A stretch of 64,000 nt of DNA, from contig JAEUWY010000023.1 of NCBI GenBank assembly GCA_022059125.1, positions 1 through 64,000 of the forward strand, in the 5' to 3' direction. Each line of letters begins with the position of its first letter. Positions within the stretch are counted from its first letter, which is position 1. Shown here piece after piece: positions 48,367 through 58,812 of the stretch. The notes below the pieces were generated by a model. The model searched no databases. It was not told the origin of the DNA and was given only the letters and a program-made list of their open reading frames with translations. Both the position numbers and the translations under genes were made by a program. This DNA comes from Corynespora cassiicola. Its lineage: Eukaryota; Ascomycota; Dothideomycetes; Pleosporales; Corynesporascaceae.

Positions 48367-50291
48367 TGTGATTGGTTGATTTCTTCGATTCTGTTTTGAA
48401 TACAAATACATAGATGAGTATAGTTATTGCTGTGGGCACGAATATGCCGCGGCCCACTAGCCCCGTTTAATTATGCATCCAGTTACTAAATTGTTTTCGC
48501 CTATTGATCTAGGAGAGTGTTTTCTCTCGCTGTGACCCTGTATCTACTACATGTTACCCGAGGCTCATATAATTGTTATCGTGACTAACCGCCAACCTCA
48601 CACTATGCAGCACGTTCACCCACCTTCCCTACCTTACAACAGAGCAAAGGTCATTGGTCTACAAGAGTCGTATAGAAGAACAGCTTTAAGCTTGCTGTTA
48701 AATATAGAGAGATTTTGGTTGATTTTGAGAAAAAGAAAAGGAATCAGAATCAGGCAACGATGTTCAAAAGATTGATAATGCATCTGATACGAAGAAAAAT
48801 TCCTTCACCTTCAAACTTTCTCAACACCCCTCTTCTCACACATAAATCGATTCCATATTTATCTCTGCATATGATCCGCAACGTGGCAAACTCTGCCTAC
48901 CCTCCGCACTCGTGCCACCGCCCGCTGATCCATAGGCTGCCTGAAAGCCAGTGACGCCATGTGTCCCAGCATTCAGCCTTCAGGCGTACAAGCTATGGCG
49001 ACAGCGGCGGTGGCGGCAGTGGAAGCGGCGCCCGGCGCGGAGATTTTCAGGCGGGAAGCGTGCGCGCGTGTGCTACGTAACATGGTGGGTGAGATTTTGG
49101 GCTGGTGTGGGTGATTGGGCGGGGTTTGAGAATATGAGTCTAGCGATAACATATGGATCAGTTGAAAAAGAGGGCTAAATGGCAGGTTTTTGTCTTAGAG
49201 CCATCTAAAGTTTGAAGGGGGCGATGCGGGGTTTAGGTTTGGGTTGAGAGTTGATTGGAGAGCATCGCTGAGGAATGAGCGTAAGTTCTTTAAATGTCAC
49301 CGAAAATCACATATAGTAGGGAGACGTGGTATGAGGTGCTCTAAAGAGTTGAATAGTAAACGATGAACATGGCCGTATCGCAATATGATAGCAGTGGCTC
49401 TTGTAGCACAATTATTAGAAGGCAATAGACCTTTAGTGAATATAGTCTTGGCCTGAACTATTTTGTGATGGTTGTATTTAGTGATTCGTCATAAGACGAT
49501 TCAAGTTGAGCCTTTCGTATAGGTATGCTGCATTTTGATAATTGTGTCGAAAGTGCTCCTGGTTCATGCGTGCTTCCCACATTCTATCCATGAAATGAGA
49601 AGGGAAGAAAATATGGCAATCCATTAGTGTGACACAAAATCCATAACAGACCCTTTACTTCGCTGTACGTCATTGCAAGAAGCTAGTGGGCATTTGCGGA
49701 TAGGAACTAGATCAGTCTTCAGTTGGGGGTCTCTTCATACAAAATCGATCAAAAGTTAATGTCTTAAGCAAGGTTCGCTCAAAATGATCCAGATACAAGT
49801 CTTAATCATTTTGGGGGAACCCTACTAAAGATGATGATCATCTTGAACGGATTTTGATGAAGAGCATCGTTCTGCACTTGCGTCCCAGATTCTACCCAGG
49901 CCCAGCTTTGCACATGTCGGTATCTCAAGTAATTTCGTAACGCGCAACGCGGCACTGTTGAATTTTGTATGTTTGGGTACGTAGGGAGAAGAGCCCTAGA
50001 AGATTAGTCGTAACGTACATACACCAACGTCAAGCAATCACAAGCACCCATGGCAAGAGATGATCAACAATGGTTAAGCGGAACATTCACCCATGTGAAG
50101 CCTCCATTGTATTTGATCAAAGACGCCCGCCGAGAGCAGGGTCATGCTCCATTCGATAGGCCGCAAGTCGATGCTTGCTGTTTTTGTTAGATACACGCCG
50201 TGACTCCGGAGTCCATCCCTCCGAGACCGAAATGCAGGTATTCGTGCAAGATCCCCTCGTTTTCCTTCATCACCCCATATCGTCGACTCGT
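48367..50291. other. Intergenic 1.9 kb, no gene seen
   Basis: AT-leaning sequence between the tRNA and the RPL11 stop codon. Short frames (60-79 codons at 48551-49178) lack any motif. It is the only AT-rich spacer inside the core-gene block. Confidence 0.45.
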
Positions 50292-50911
50292 TTAACGGAC
50301 AATGCCCTCGAAGCGGTTCTTGTACCACTTGATGGTCTCGGCCTGGTTGACACGGTGGGAGGCACCGATTCTGCTCTTGGCGCGCCTGCGCTTGGCGACA
50401 CGCTCTCCGGGGCGGGTCATGCAGACGTAGAAGTCCATGCCGTAGATACTGGACACTGTCAGTGGATGGCGCGGGGAGCAGCAATTGCGGTCGACCTACC
50501 CGATGCTAGGGTCGTACTTGATGCCCAAGTCGATGTGCTCGCTGATACCGAAACCGAAGTTGCCCGACTCGCTGAAGTTGCGCTTGCGGAGCTCGTACTC
50601 CTTGACCTTGAGGCCGCGCTCGAGGATCTCCTCGGCCTTGGGGCCACGGATGGTGACGTGGACGGCAATCTTCTCGTTCCTCCTGATACCGAAAGTACGG
50701 ACGGTGTAGCGGGCCTTGGAGTAGACGGGAGTCTGACCGGACAGCTGCTCGAGCACCTTCGCGGCACGGGTCAAGCGATCACCAGACTCGCCGACGGAGA
50801 TGTTGAGGACCAGCTTCTGGATGCGGAGCTCCCGCATGGGGTTGGAGGCTTTGGAGTCGGCCTGCATGGTCAGCGGCGTGCAGAGGGCTTGGGGCGGGGT
50901 GGTGGTACCAT
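50292..50911 (-). CDS. rpl11: 60S ribosomal protein L11 (uL5)
   Basis: The protein core is unmistakable: [41 protein letters not shown] start, [64 protein letters not shown], ending [12 protein letters not shown]. It binds 5S rRNA in the large-subunit central protuberance. The last intron is 50499-50449 (GTAGGT donor). I place the start at 50909-50911 with a 47-base intron directly after the ATG (GTACCA donor, CTGACC branch, ATGCAG acceptor), giving [10 protein letters not shown] and 173 residues. The alternative is an unspliced start at 50867 (MQADSK, 174 residues). A further upstream TACTAAC...ACAG suggests a 5' UTR intron. The gene is divergent from SmB. Confidence 0.94.
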
Positions 50912-51202
50912 TGCGATTGCTGTGAGTTAGTAGCAGGAGGTGATGGTCGAGGAGGTCGCTGGAGTGAAGTTGGGTTGACGAGAAAATCCATGGTGTGGTG
51001 CGCGCGCCGCCAAGAGTTCGGTTAGCGGCGCTCGGACCATGTCCGCAACTTTGCGATCGCAAAGCTCATAGACGACGACTTCGACAGCTCCGCCTCCGCC
51101 AACCCCACCACCACCTCCACCACTCTCTCGGCGGCGGCACCCTCTCCTCCTCACACACAAACCCGCGACTCGCAAGCCGTCTCCGGACGCACCGACCGAA
51201 AC
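50912..51202. promoter_or_regulatory. Shared divergent promoter of RPL11 and SmB
   Basis: The 291 bases between the two ATGs must drive a ribosomal protein gene and a splicing factor gene. An ATCGCAAAG-type palindrome (TTTGCGATCGCAAA, 51051-51064) is the most striking element and could be a regulator site. Confidence 0.45.
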
Positions 51203-52110
51203 ATGTCTGGCGCGGCGAACCGTCAGGGCAAACTGGTAAGTACTGGTCCCAGGCACCCTCGAGTCCCGGATCTGAGCGAAGCATCTTGTAGAACTGACTG
51301 ACCATGCGACTCTAGCAAAACCTTGTAAGCATCCCTCACCCTTTGTTCGGCCTCCTTGCGGCTTCTTACGCGCTCTAGATCAACTACCGCATGAAGGTCA
51401 CTCTCAGCGATGGCCGACAGATGACGGGTCAAATGCTTGCGTTCGACAAGGTACGCGTCTACGACACATCCAGATTGCCATGTATGCTGACTCTGCAATG
51501 CAGCACATGAACCTTGTTCTCGCCGATACTGAAGAGTTTAGGCGCACCCGGCGCCGCGGCGGAAAGGCTGCTCCAGGCGCTGCCCAGCAGCTCACCGAGA
51601 CTGAAGAGCGTCGTGCCATTGGTCTTACTATAATCCGCGGTGCCAACGTCATCTCGCTCTCGGTCGATGGCCCTCCTCCTGCCGACCCTGCCGCGCGCCT
51701 TGGAGGAGGCAGCGGTCAGTCTACAGCCGCTGCGATCGCAGCTGGACCTGGCGTTGCTCGTCCTGCTGGACGTGGCATGCCTCCAGGTGGTCTGGCAGGT
51801 CCAGCTCCCGGTGTTGGTGGACCTCCTGGCCCAGGCTTTGGAAACTTCCCGCCTCCCGGTGCCTTCCCTCCTGGATTCTCTGGCGGTCCCCCAGGCTTCG
51901 CTGGTCGCGGTGGCCCGCCTGGCGGCCCCCGTAAGTCGGCCCAACCCCCCATATCTGCTTTCAACTAACATTATCACAGCTGGCTTCGTTCCTGGACCTG
52001 GTGGCCCTCCCGGAGGCCCCCCTGGCGGATTCGGTGGCCCACCTGGCGGATTCGCTCCCCCCGGTGGCTTTGGCGGCCGTGGTGGCCCCCCTGGTTTCGG
52101 ACCTCGTTGA
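51203..52110 (+). CDS. smb1: Small nuclear ribonucleoprotein SmB
   Basis: Five exons (51203-51235, 51316-51324, 51379-51450, 51504-51930, 51980-52110) give 223 residues. SmB is part of the heptameric Sm ring on U1, U2, U4 and U5 snRNAs. The Sm fold is seen in [37 protein letters not shown] (Sm1) and IGLTIIRGANVISLSVDGPPP (Sm2). The tail is the usual Pro/Gly/Phe-rich region (repeats of GGPPGG and GFGG). Exon 2 is only nine bases (CAAAACCTT, QNL), but it is needed to rebuild the conserved QNLINYRM, and both flanking introns have good donors (GTAAGT, GTAAGC) and TCTAG acceptors. All phases close. Confidence 0.94.
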
Positions 52111-52624
52111 GTGGTAATGGATAGCGATCAGATCAGTTTCTAATATCTACCTCAAGGGGGCACTAAGCGGCGTCGCGGCGCATAAAAAAAACCGACTACC
52201 CGAGCGCACCTAGGCGCCGAGAGTGAAGCGGAGAATGGCTTTGCGGCACATGGCGAAGGGGATGGATAGTTGACTCAGGGCAAGTGTTGAAGCACTTCAG
52301 GACCACACGTCCCATGATACCAATTCAATTGAACATTAGTTTCATCCACAAGCTGTTTATTTAACTACCATGTGCACATGCTCATCTCGTTCCATACAAG
52401 TAAGTAGGCAGTGATGGAGAGGTCAGACGCGCATGAGATGGGAGGTGGACGAGGGACCAATTGCAGTTTCTCTCCGATGCTGACGCGGGGCACGTGACCG
52501 TTTGCGCTCCGCTAAACGGCGCGGCCCCATGCCGGGTCCGAGAATCTCAACACCAAAGATTGCATTGCAACGAGCGTGCTCGACAGACACCCATCCTCTC
52601 GCCTCTGCCATCCCGTCACTCGCC
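52111..52624. other. Intergenic between SmB and MPC1
   Basis: About 500 bases holding the SmB 3' UTR and the MPC1 promoter. No gene is seen. Confidence 0.5.
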
Positions 52625-53306
52625 ATGGCCGCTCTGATCAAAGCCCTCAATGCCAAGATACGGTCAAATCCGTACACGGATTACTTCTGCTCGACCCGTA
52701 AGTCGACGATTCCCGTCTCACCCAGGACGCGGCAGCGACGGAGCTGGACCCAATGGCCGGCGCAAGGCGCTGCTGCGAGGAATTGGGTTGTTGATAGCGT
52801 ATACTGACCATGGGCAGATTTCTGGGGTCCCGCGAGTAACTTTGGCATTCCCCTTGCGGCGGTTGCGGATATGACCAAGGACCCCGAGATGTACGCACCC
52901 TCTCCCTTTGCGCGATTTTCTTCCCATACGATACACCTTTTTCTTCCCCAGATCTTCTTGCTGGCAACGGCGCCTCGTCCCAAGGGGAAGGGGGGGGCGC
53001 GCGGGCCGACAAGTCGGACAATTACTCGAACAAGCAAGCTAACAAGTCAACAGTATCTCCGGACAGATGACGGGTGCTCTCTCCGTCTACTCGGCCGTCT
53101 TCATGCGCTACGCCCTCGCTGTGTCGCCCAAGAACTACCTCCTCTTCGGCTGCCACTTTATCAACTGCGCGTCGCAGCTCACCCAAGGATACCGATACCT
53201 GCAGTACTGGAACTTTGGCGGACGGGAGAAGGCGCTCGCTGCCAAGGAGGCGAAGGGCGCTGTCACCCAGGCCGTGGAGAAGGCCAAGGAGGTGGTGAGC
53301 AAGTAG
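52625..53306 (+). CDS. mpc1: Mitochondrial pyruvate carrier subunit 1
   Basis: Three exons (52625-52697, 52818-52890, 53054-53306) give 132 residues. Introns are longer than the local norm (120 and 163 bases), with GTAAGT and GTACGC donors. The protein is the MPC1 half of the inner-membrane pyruvate importer. The sequence is diagnostic: THFWGPASNFGIPLAAVADMTKDPEIISGQMTGALSVYSAVFMRYALAVSPKNYLLFGCHFINCASQLTQGYRYLQYW, covering an amphipathic helix and two or three membrane spans. The C-terminal tail is Lys/Ala/Glu-rich. The family resemblance runs through all three exons. Confidence 0.95.
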
Positions 53307-54304
53307 AGTCCGGACGCGCCACGTAGATGATGGGTGGAGTGGGGGGAATGCGGCATGCACAGATGCTGGGGGAGAGCGGTAGTGTACGAGTGTCTTGTTG
53401 AGGGCCAGCGGCGGGGCAGAGGCCGGCTGAGCATCACGCTTGCTTGTCACAGTAGATATTATTTTCAGGATGCATGGCATTGGGGAATACACAATTGAAA
53501 CGAGAGTCCAGTCAACGCCATCAAACCAAGGTCGTGTGCTTGCAAAAAAAGTGTCCGAAGGGCTCTCCGGGAGGGATTCAACCAGCGCTCTGGTGCGGCG
53601 ACAAGCTTCGCAAGATTTGACAGCCACTGACTCTCAATAGTCTAGAAAGAATTGACCGTCATTGAGCCCCGTCTCTTCACCACCCACGTGCCTAACCCCC
53701 CGAACCCGTCCCTCGCCCTCCATCGTCCCGGCCAACCACGCACGCCAAACTCCGAACCTCCCAACAGTCCCCCGCCATGCCCAAAGCGGCCAAGCGTCTC
53801 GGCAACCAGAAAAATTCCGCCGGGGCCCACCTGGGCCGTATAAAAAGCCGGCGGCGCCCTCGCCCTCCCTCTTTTCTCTCTTCGATCAAAAATTAACGGA
53901 GCCAGCCACGACCATTAGCACGTCCTACTGCTTTTGGTTGCCAGTCACCTTCGGGTGGCGTGGCTCCGGAGAAGAGAACTCCTGATAGGAAGCTAACGCT
54001 CCGTGGGTCGCTTCATTGCGGCGATGGGGCGGGAGTGTCGATAGAGGGAGGACATATTGTTGTGGAATCACTTTTATTTGCGGGTGATGGAAATCTCGAG
54101 ATGCATTCGGAAGAGTAGCAGGTGATCAGGGCATGGTTCGATGGCTTGATGGCTTGCTTGCTTGCATGCTATCTGCTATAGACTAACAGAAAAACTTTTC
54201 TGAGCCCTGGGAATACTTTTCCCACCGCCGCGACGCGTCCCTGGCGCGGGTGCAGGCACGAGTGCACGACCCTCGCAAAACCCTTTGTCTACCAACACGA
54301 TTGC
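53307..54304. other. Intergenic 1 kb, no gene seen
   Basis: Between convergent MPC1 and the cyclase gene. Short frames such as 53662-53985 are Pro/Ser-rich artefacts. This spacer separates the conserved core block from the mycosporine-type gene group. Confidence 0.45.
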
Positions 54305-55883
54305 TCAATTCCGGTATCCATTCGGGTATCCATTGGCCATCTCCTGCTTCAACTCCTTGGGCACGTCCTTGCCCAACCCCTTGGCATGCCCATTCTGCGT
54401 CGCATGCCCGTTGATCGTGCTCTCGACGGGCTTCTCGCCCACCGTGTAGCCCGTGTCGCTCGCATCGACGTACGCATCGAGGCCCTCGCCGTTGCGCGGG
54501 TAGCTCTTCATGACCTCCTTGTGCCGCCTCAGCGCCGCGTTCATCTCGTCGGTGGTGACGTCGTTGAGGAAGACGCACGAGCCGAGCGGGTTGGGCACGG
54601 CGGCGCGCAGCTTGCCGTCGCGCGTCTTGAGGATGGCCTTGGTGGCGCTGTCGAGGATCTCTTCGTTGAAGAGCTCGTGGTCCATGGATAGCCCGGCTCG
54701 CGAGAAGAGGGTCAGGATCCGCTTGTGCTCGGCGTCGCTGAGGAGGCCGCGCATGTTGGCTAGCGTGGCCGAGTAGGCCATGTCGATGGAGATGGCGTGG
54801 CCGTGCCGGAGGGGGACGGGGGGTGTGAGCTGTGTGGGTGGTGAGTCTGGCGTCCTTTTGGTTGGGTCGTGTCGTCCATCATGGGGTGTGATGGTGTGCA
54901 ACAACTATGAGAGACTTACCTCGTGAAGTGGTGACCAAGTGTGTCCGTATGCAATCACGCGATCCAAGCCGATCTCGTGCAGGTTGGGGGACTCGAGCTT
55001 CAGCATCTCGAAGATACCAGCACGGTTGATCTCGTCAGCGGCCTTGAGCACCTCTGCAGGGGCATCATCACTTCGTCCAAAGCGAGTGGTGATGAGCTTC
55101 TCGCAGAACTCGTCAAGGAGGTTGAAGGTGGACAAGTGGGCACAGCTCGAGATCTTGATGAGCTCGGCAAACCCGTTGCGGACCTGCGACTCGGGCAGTG
55201 TCCTCAGGAAGGAGAAATCCAAAAAGGTGTGCTTGGGCGCATGGTAAGCTCCCAGTCTGTTCTTGTAGTTGCCGTAGTTCACGGCGACCTTGATGCTGAC
55301 GCTGGCGTCGATTAGTCCAATCACTGTGGTGGGGATGCGGATGAAGTTGGTGTTTCTGCGGTAGGCAGCGCAGGCGAAGCTGAGAGGGCAAGTTAGCACA
55401 ATGTTCTAGATGGGATATTTAGGCCAGAGTGCCTTAGCCGATGGTAAGTTTTACCCAGCTACGTCGGTCACCAATCCTCCTCCCTGGTGTGGCGTTAGCA
55501 ACTGGTCAGTGACTCAATTGATGGCGTGAACGTACTACGACCAAGACTGGCTCCTTTCGGATGATTCCAAACTCAGTCATTGAGTCTACTATGCTGCAGA
55601 AAGTCTCGAGGGACTTTGCCTTCTCGCCAATCATGGTCTTGTGGATCTTCAGTTCCATGCCGTAGTGGTCAAAGTACTTTTGCATCTGCTCGCCATAGAT
55701 GTTGAAGATGTTCAAGTCCATGATGGCAAGGGCACGCCCCCATTGCTCGTAGCAATTGGCGAGCTGCTTGTTCTCGACATTGAAGATGCCGTCGAGGAAT
55801 GTGAAGTCGTACTCGATCTTCTCGTATCCCTCAACGTGGAAACCATTCTTCGTCTCAACGACGGAAGCCTGAAGGTCTGACAT
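54305..55883 (-). CDS. Sedoheptulose-7-phosphate cyclase, desmethyl-4-deoxygadusol synthase type
   Basis: Four exons (55883-55536, 55483-55455, 55379-54920, 54829-54305) give 453 residues with all phases closed. The fold is dehydroquinate-synthase-like. NAD-binding [18 protein letters not shown] is rebuilt across two introns, with a 29-base exon 2 inside it. [22 protein letters not shown] follows. The metal ligands fit E198 (NGFAELIK), H272 ([10 protein letters not shown]) and H288 ([11 protein letters not shown]). True dehydroquinate synthases have GHxxGHAxE and HGEAV instead. The [18 protein letters not shown] pattern is that of sugar-phosphate cyclases that make 2-epi-5-epi-valiolone or desmethyl-4-deoxygadusol from sedoheptulose 7-phosphate. 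The O-methyltransferase and ATP-grasp neighbours favour the latter, equivalent to cyanobacterial MysA. Product assignment is inference from context. Confidence 0.88.
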
Positions 55884-57377
55884 GTTTGCGAGGTTGTAGA
55901 AAAGATTGTTTGAAAGGTATCGAACCAAGGAAAATAAGATGTGGAGGGGTCTCTAAGTTATATAGAGCAGTCCGTTTCCGTCGTACTCTGGCACTTCCAG
56001 TCCGCTTGATCGGTACATGCGGCCATTTTCAATGAGCCCATAGGCTGGCAATTAAATCCTAACGTCAACCATGTACAGGCACTTGACTCATCCTGTCGCG
56101 TACACATGTCCCTTGTTCCGCGAAACTTGAACGACTTCACATGGTCCCAGGCTAGGCTTCTACTGGCTTAACATGACGAAATGACTTTTCGCCGAGGACA
56201 ATGGCACATCGGTAGCGGACCAGGACCATTCCTGGCCTATGCAATTCTCAGATGACAATGCGAATTCGGCGTTTCGCATGCCAAACAAAAGAAAAGAGTG
56301 CATCTACACTTCATCAGGAACAGGATAGGTCTAGCACGCCCGCGCTAGCGACTTAGCGTAGGGCCGAAGCACGCAAGTCATGGTGGAGACCAGCTATGTG
56401 ATTCTTGCTGCGGGGTTCCGCAAACATACCTCTCCCAAAGATCTCGCAATCGACGTCTTCCTGAAAGGTCTTTGTCCATCTCGGCACGACGAGCCGCCAT
56501 ATTCGTCAATCGACCTGCAATCGATCGCCTATCCTTGCCCTCACGCGTCGCAAATCGGAGACCCGCACACCTTACGAGATCCTGCCATCAGACATCACAC
56601 CACTCCAAGCACTTTGATTCAATCAAGGTGACGTGCTGCAAGATCTTAGCTCCCGCCCCGGATAGATAGAGTTCGGGTAGCGCAGCGACTCGTGAGCGAT
56701 ATATGCGCAACAGGTTAGTCCTGTCCTTCTCGCCTTTCTCGCCTTTGGTGGAACCGAGATCGGTTAGGGTCCCGTCCTCTCCACAGGGCTGGAGTCGTTG
56801 ACGACAGGTACGGCTCTTGTATCCATCGTCTCAACGTCAAGACTCTTTCCACGCGTCTGTCATGATCCAACCATTCTTCTCACCCGCCCCTCGGATTGGA
56901 CCATGCGGCCGAGCGGCATGCAATCAACGGCTGGCCGAGCCCGGTGGAATCCAGGCACACTCTTGCATCGAGTAGACCGTTTTGCAAGGGGGCAGCCCAG
57001 CGCTACGCGGCGTAGCTGGTCTATTGCGAGTGCATAGACTATACGCTACTGCGACGCAGGCCCTTGCGGATTCATGGAAAATCGCTCCGGATCCTGCCCG
57101 CTCTGTTTTCTTTTCTCTCTCTCGCTGCTACTACCTGCCAGCGTGACAACTTTTTGCCTACCGCCCATGGCATCTGGTTGACATCTGACGTGTACATTTT
57201 GTGGACTCTATGTCTAGGCCCATGCAAGCCTGCTTTCGTCATTCCCCTTTGTGCCATCGCGCTAATGTCTACGCGTGCAAAGGTTTCTCGTCCGTCCCGC
57301 CTCGCTCGAGAGGAACGCGTGTCCCGTGTTTACGACGATCCAGCAAAGACTGAATTTTTCTCCCTCCCACAATTGTA
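55884..57377. promoter_or_regulatory. Divergent promoter between the cyclase and O-methyltransferase genes
   Basis: 1.5 kb shared by the two divergent mycosporine-type genes. I see no supported gene in it; frames at 56380-56631 and 56798-57037 are featureless. It is the natural place for light- or stress-responsive sites, but none could be identified with confidence. Confidence 0.45.
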
Positions 57378-58334
57378 ATGGCGGAATTCGACAAGAGCAA
57401 GGCCTATGCGCCCCAGGAAGAGGGAACGGGTTTCTTTGATGATGGCCGCGAGATTGAGCTTTTGCACTTTGTGTACGGCCACCCCAATTTGAACCAAATC
57501 CGCGGGTCGCCAAAGGATGTGCTCGCAGCCATTGATGAGTTTGGGCGGACGAAAAAGTATCTTATGAATGTGGGCGAAGACAAGGGCCGCATTGTGGCCG
57601 ACCTGATTGCTGAGGTCAAGCCAAAGACGATGGTATATCCACCCCCTCTTTCGACGAACACGCAGCTAAAAGCCGCATTTAGGTAGAGTTGGGCGGATAT
57701 GTTGGCTACTCATGTATATTGTTTGGCGACGCAGTGCGTAAAGCTGGCGGTGAACGCTACTACAGTCTGGAGCGCAACCCCGAATTTGCAGCCGTCATAT
57801 CGTCGCTCGTGGATCTAGCTGGTCTCTCAGACACTGTCAAAGTCATAGTGGGCTCTAGCGATGAGTCCCTTGCCAGGTTACACTCAACTGGCGCCCTCAA
57901 GCATATTGATCTCATGTTCCTAGACCACTACAAGCCTGCTTATACCACGGACCTCAAGCTCTGCGAGGAGTTAGGCCTCGTCACACCTGGCTCGGTCCTT
58001 GCGGCTGACAATGTCATAAAACCGGGCAACCCTCCATACTTGGAATATGTACGCAGTTCCGTCGAAGAGAAGAAGAAGAATGCTTCCGCCGATGGGAGCG
58101 GCAAGACGGAAGGCATCCCTGAGAGGACTGTTCAGCAGTACTTGAAGAGGTATGGCGAGGCCAGCTTTAGCAAAGCAAAGGGCAACCCCAACCTTGTGTA
58201 TGAGAGCAAGCTGGTCAACAGCTGGGAGCCCACTGGCGTTCCAGTAAGCTGGCACAAATCTGTGTGGTATGAAGCATTGCTAACCTCCGTAGGACGGCGT
58301 GGAGATTACAAGGTGTGTGGGAGAGGAAAAGTAA
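57378..58334 (+). CDS. Catechol-type O-methyltransferase, MysB-like role
   Basis: Three exons (57378-57632, 57683-58243, 58293-58334) give 285 residues, ending DGVEITRCVGEEK. Introns of 50 and 49 bases have GTATAT and GTAAGC donors and a GCTAAC branch in the second. The class I SAM site is VELGGYVGYSCILFG (residues 86-100), rebuilt across the first intron. The COMT-type divalent-metal residues are seen in MFLDHYK and AADNVIKPGNPPYL (Asp, Asp, Asn). The family methylates vicinal hydroxyls. Beside the cyclase it is a good candidate for converting desmethyl-4-deoxygadusol to 4-deoxygadusol. A small-molecule catechol substrate cannot be ruled out from sequence alone. Confidence 0.88.
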
Positions 58335-58812
58335 ACACTGTTGGAGCTCTTATCAGAGGCATAGAATCAGATCAAATCATCAATTCCAAGTCCACATCAA
58401 GTCTACAAAAAACATTGACCGCCGTGATGATAATTCCAGGTACCATTGCTCCAGGCCCTCCACTCACCCTGCAGCCCGTCCAAGTACCCCTCCCTCCCAA
58501 CAAGACGCGGAATCCCTGAATACGCGCCCAGCGCCCAAGCTCCCTCGTTTGAGCTACAAAAGTAAAACCTAAACGGTGGGCCGGCGGCACCTCAATCCCC
58601 ACGCAGCACGAAGGCGATCAAGCGGTAATCATGACGTTTACATTTGCAAACCGCGCTGCATTCCATGGGCCTAGGCATATGAGCCACCGCTCACGCCCCT
58701 TCAATGCCCCCAGCAAAACAACTCTCGACCCCTCACCCCCTCGCTCCCAGCACGCTCCTCTCGCGACGCTCGCGCGCGGTCACGTTGCCGCGCACGCGAC
58801 CCTCCCACCATC
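58335..58812. other. Short intergenic region before the ATP-grasp gene
   Basis: 478 bases on the same strand between the methyltransferase stop and the ATP-grasp ATG, C-rich in the second half. It is long enough for a separate promoter. No gene is seen. Confidence 0.5.

Noticed and set aside
54305..55883. Ordinary shikimate-pathway dehydroquinate synthase
   Set aside because: Fungal dehydroquinate synthase is part of the large AROM protein, and the ligand motifs here differ from GHxxGHAxE and HGEAV.
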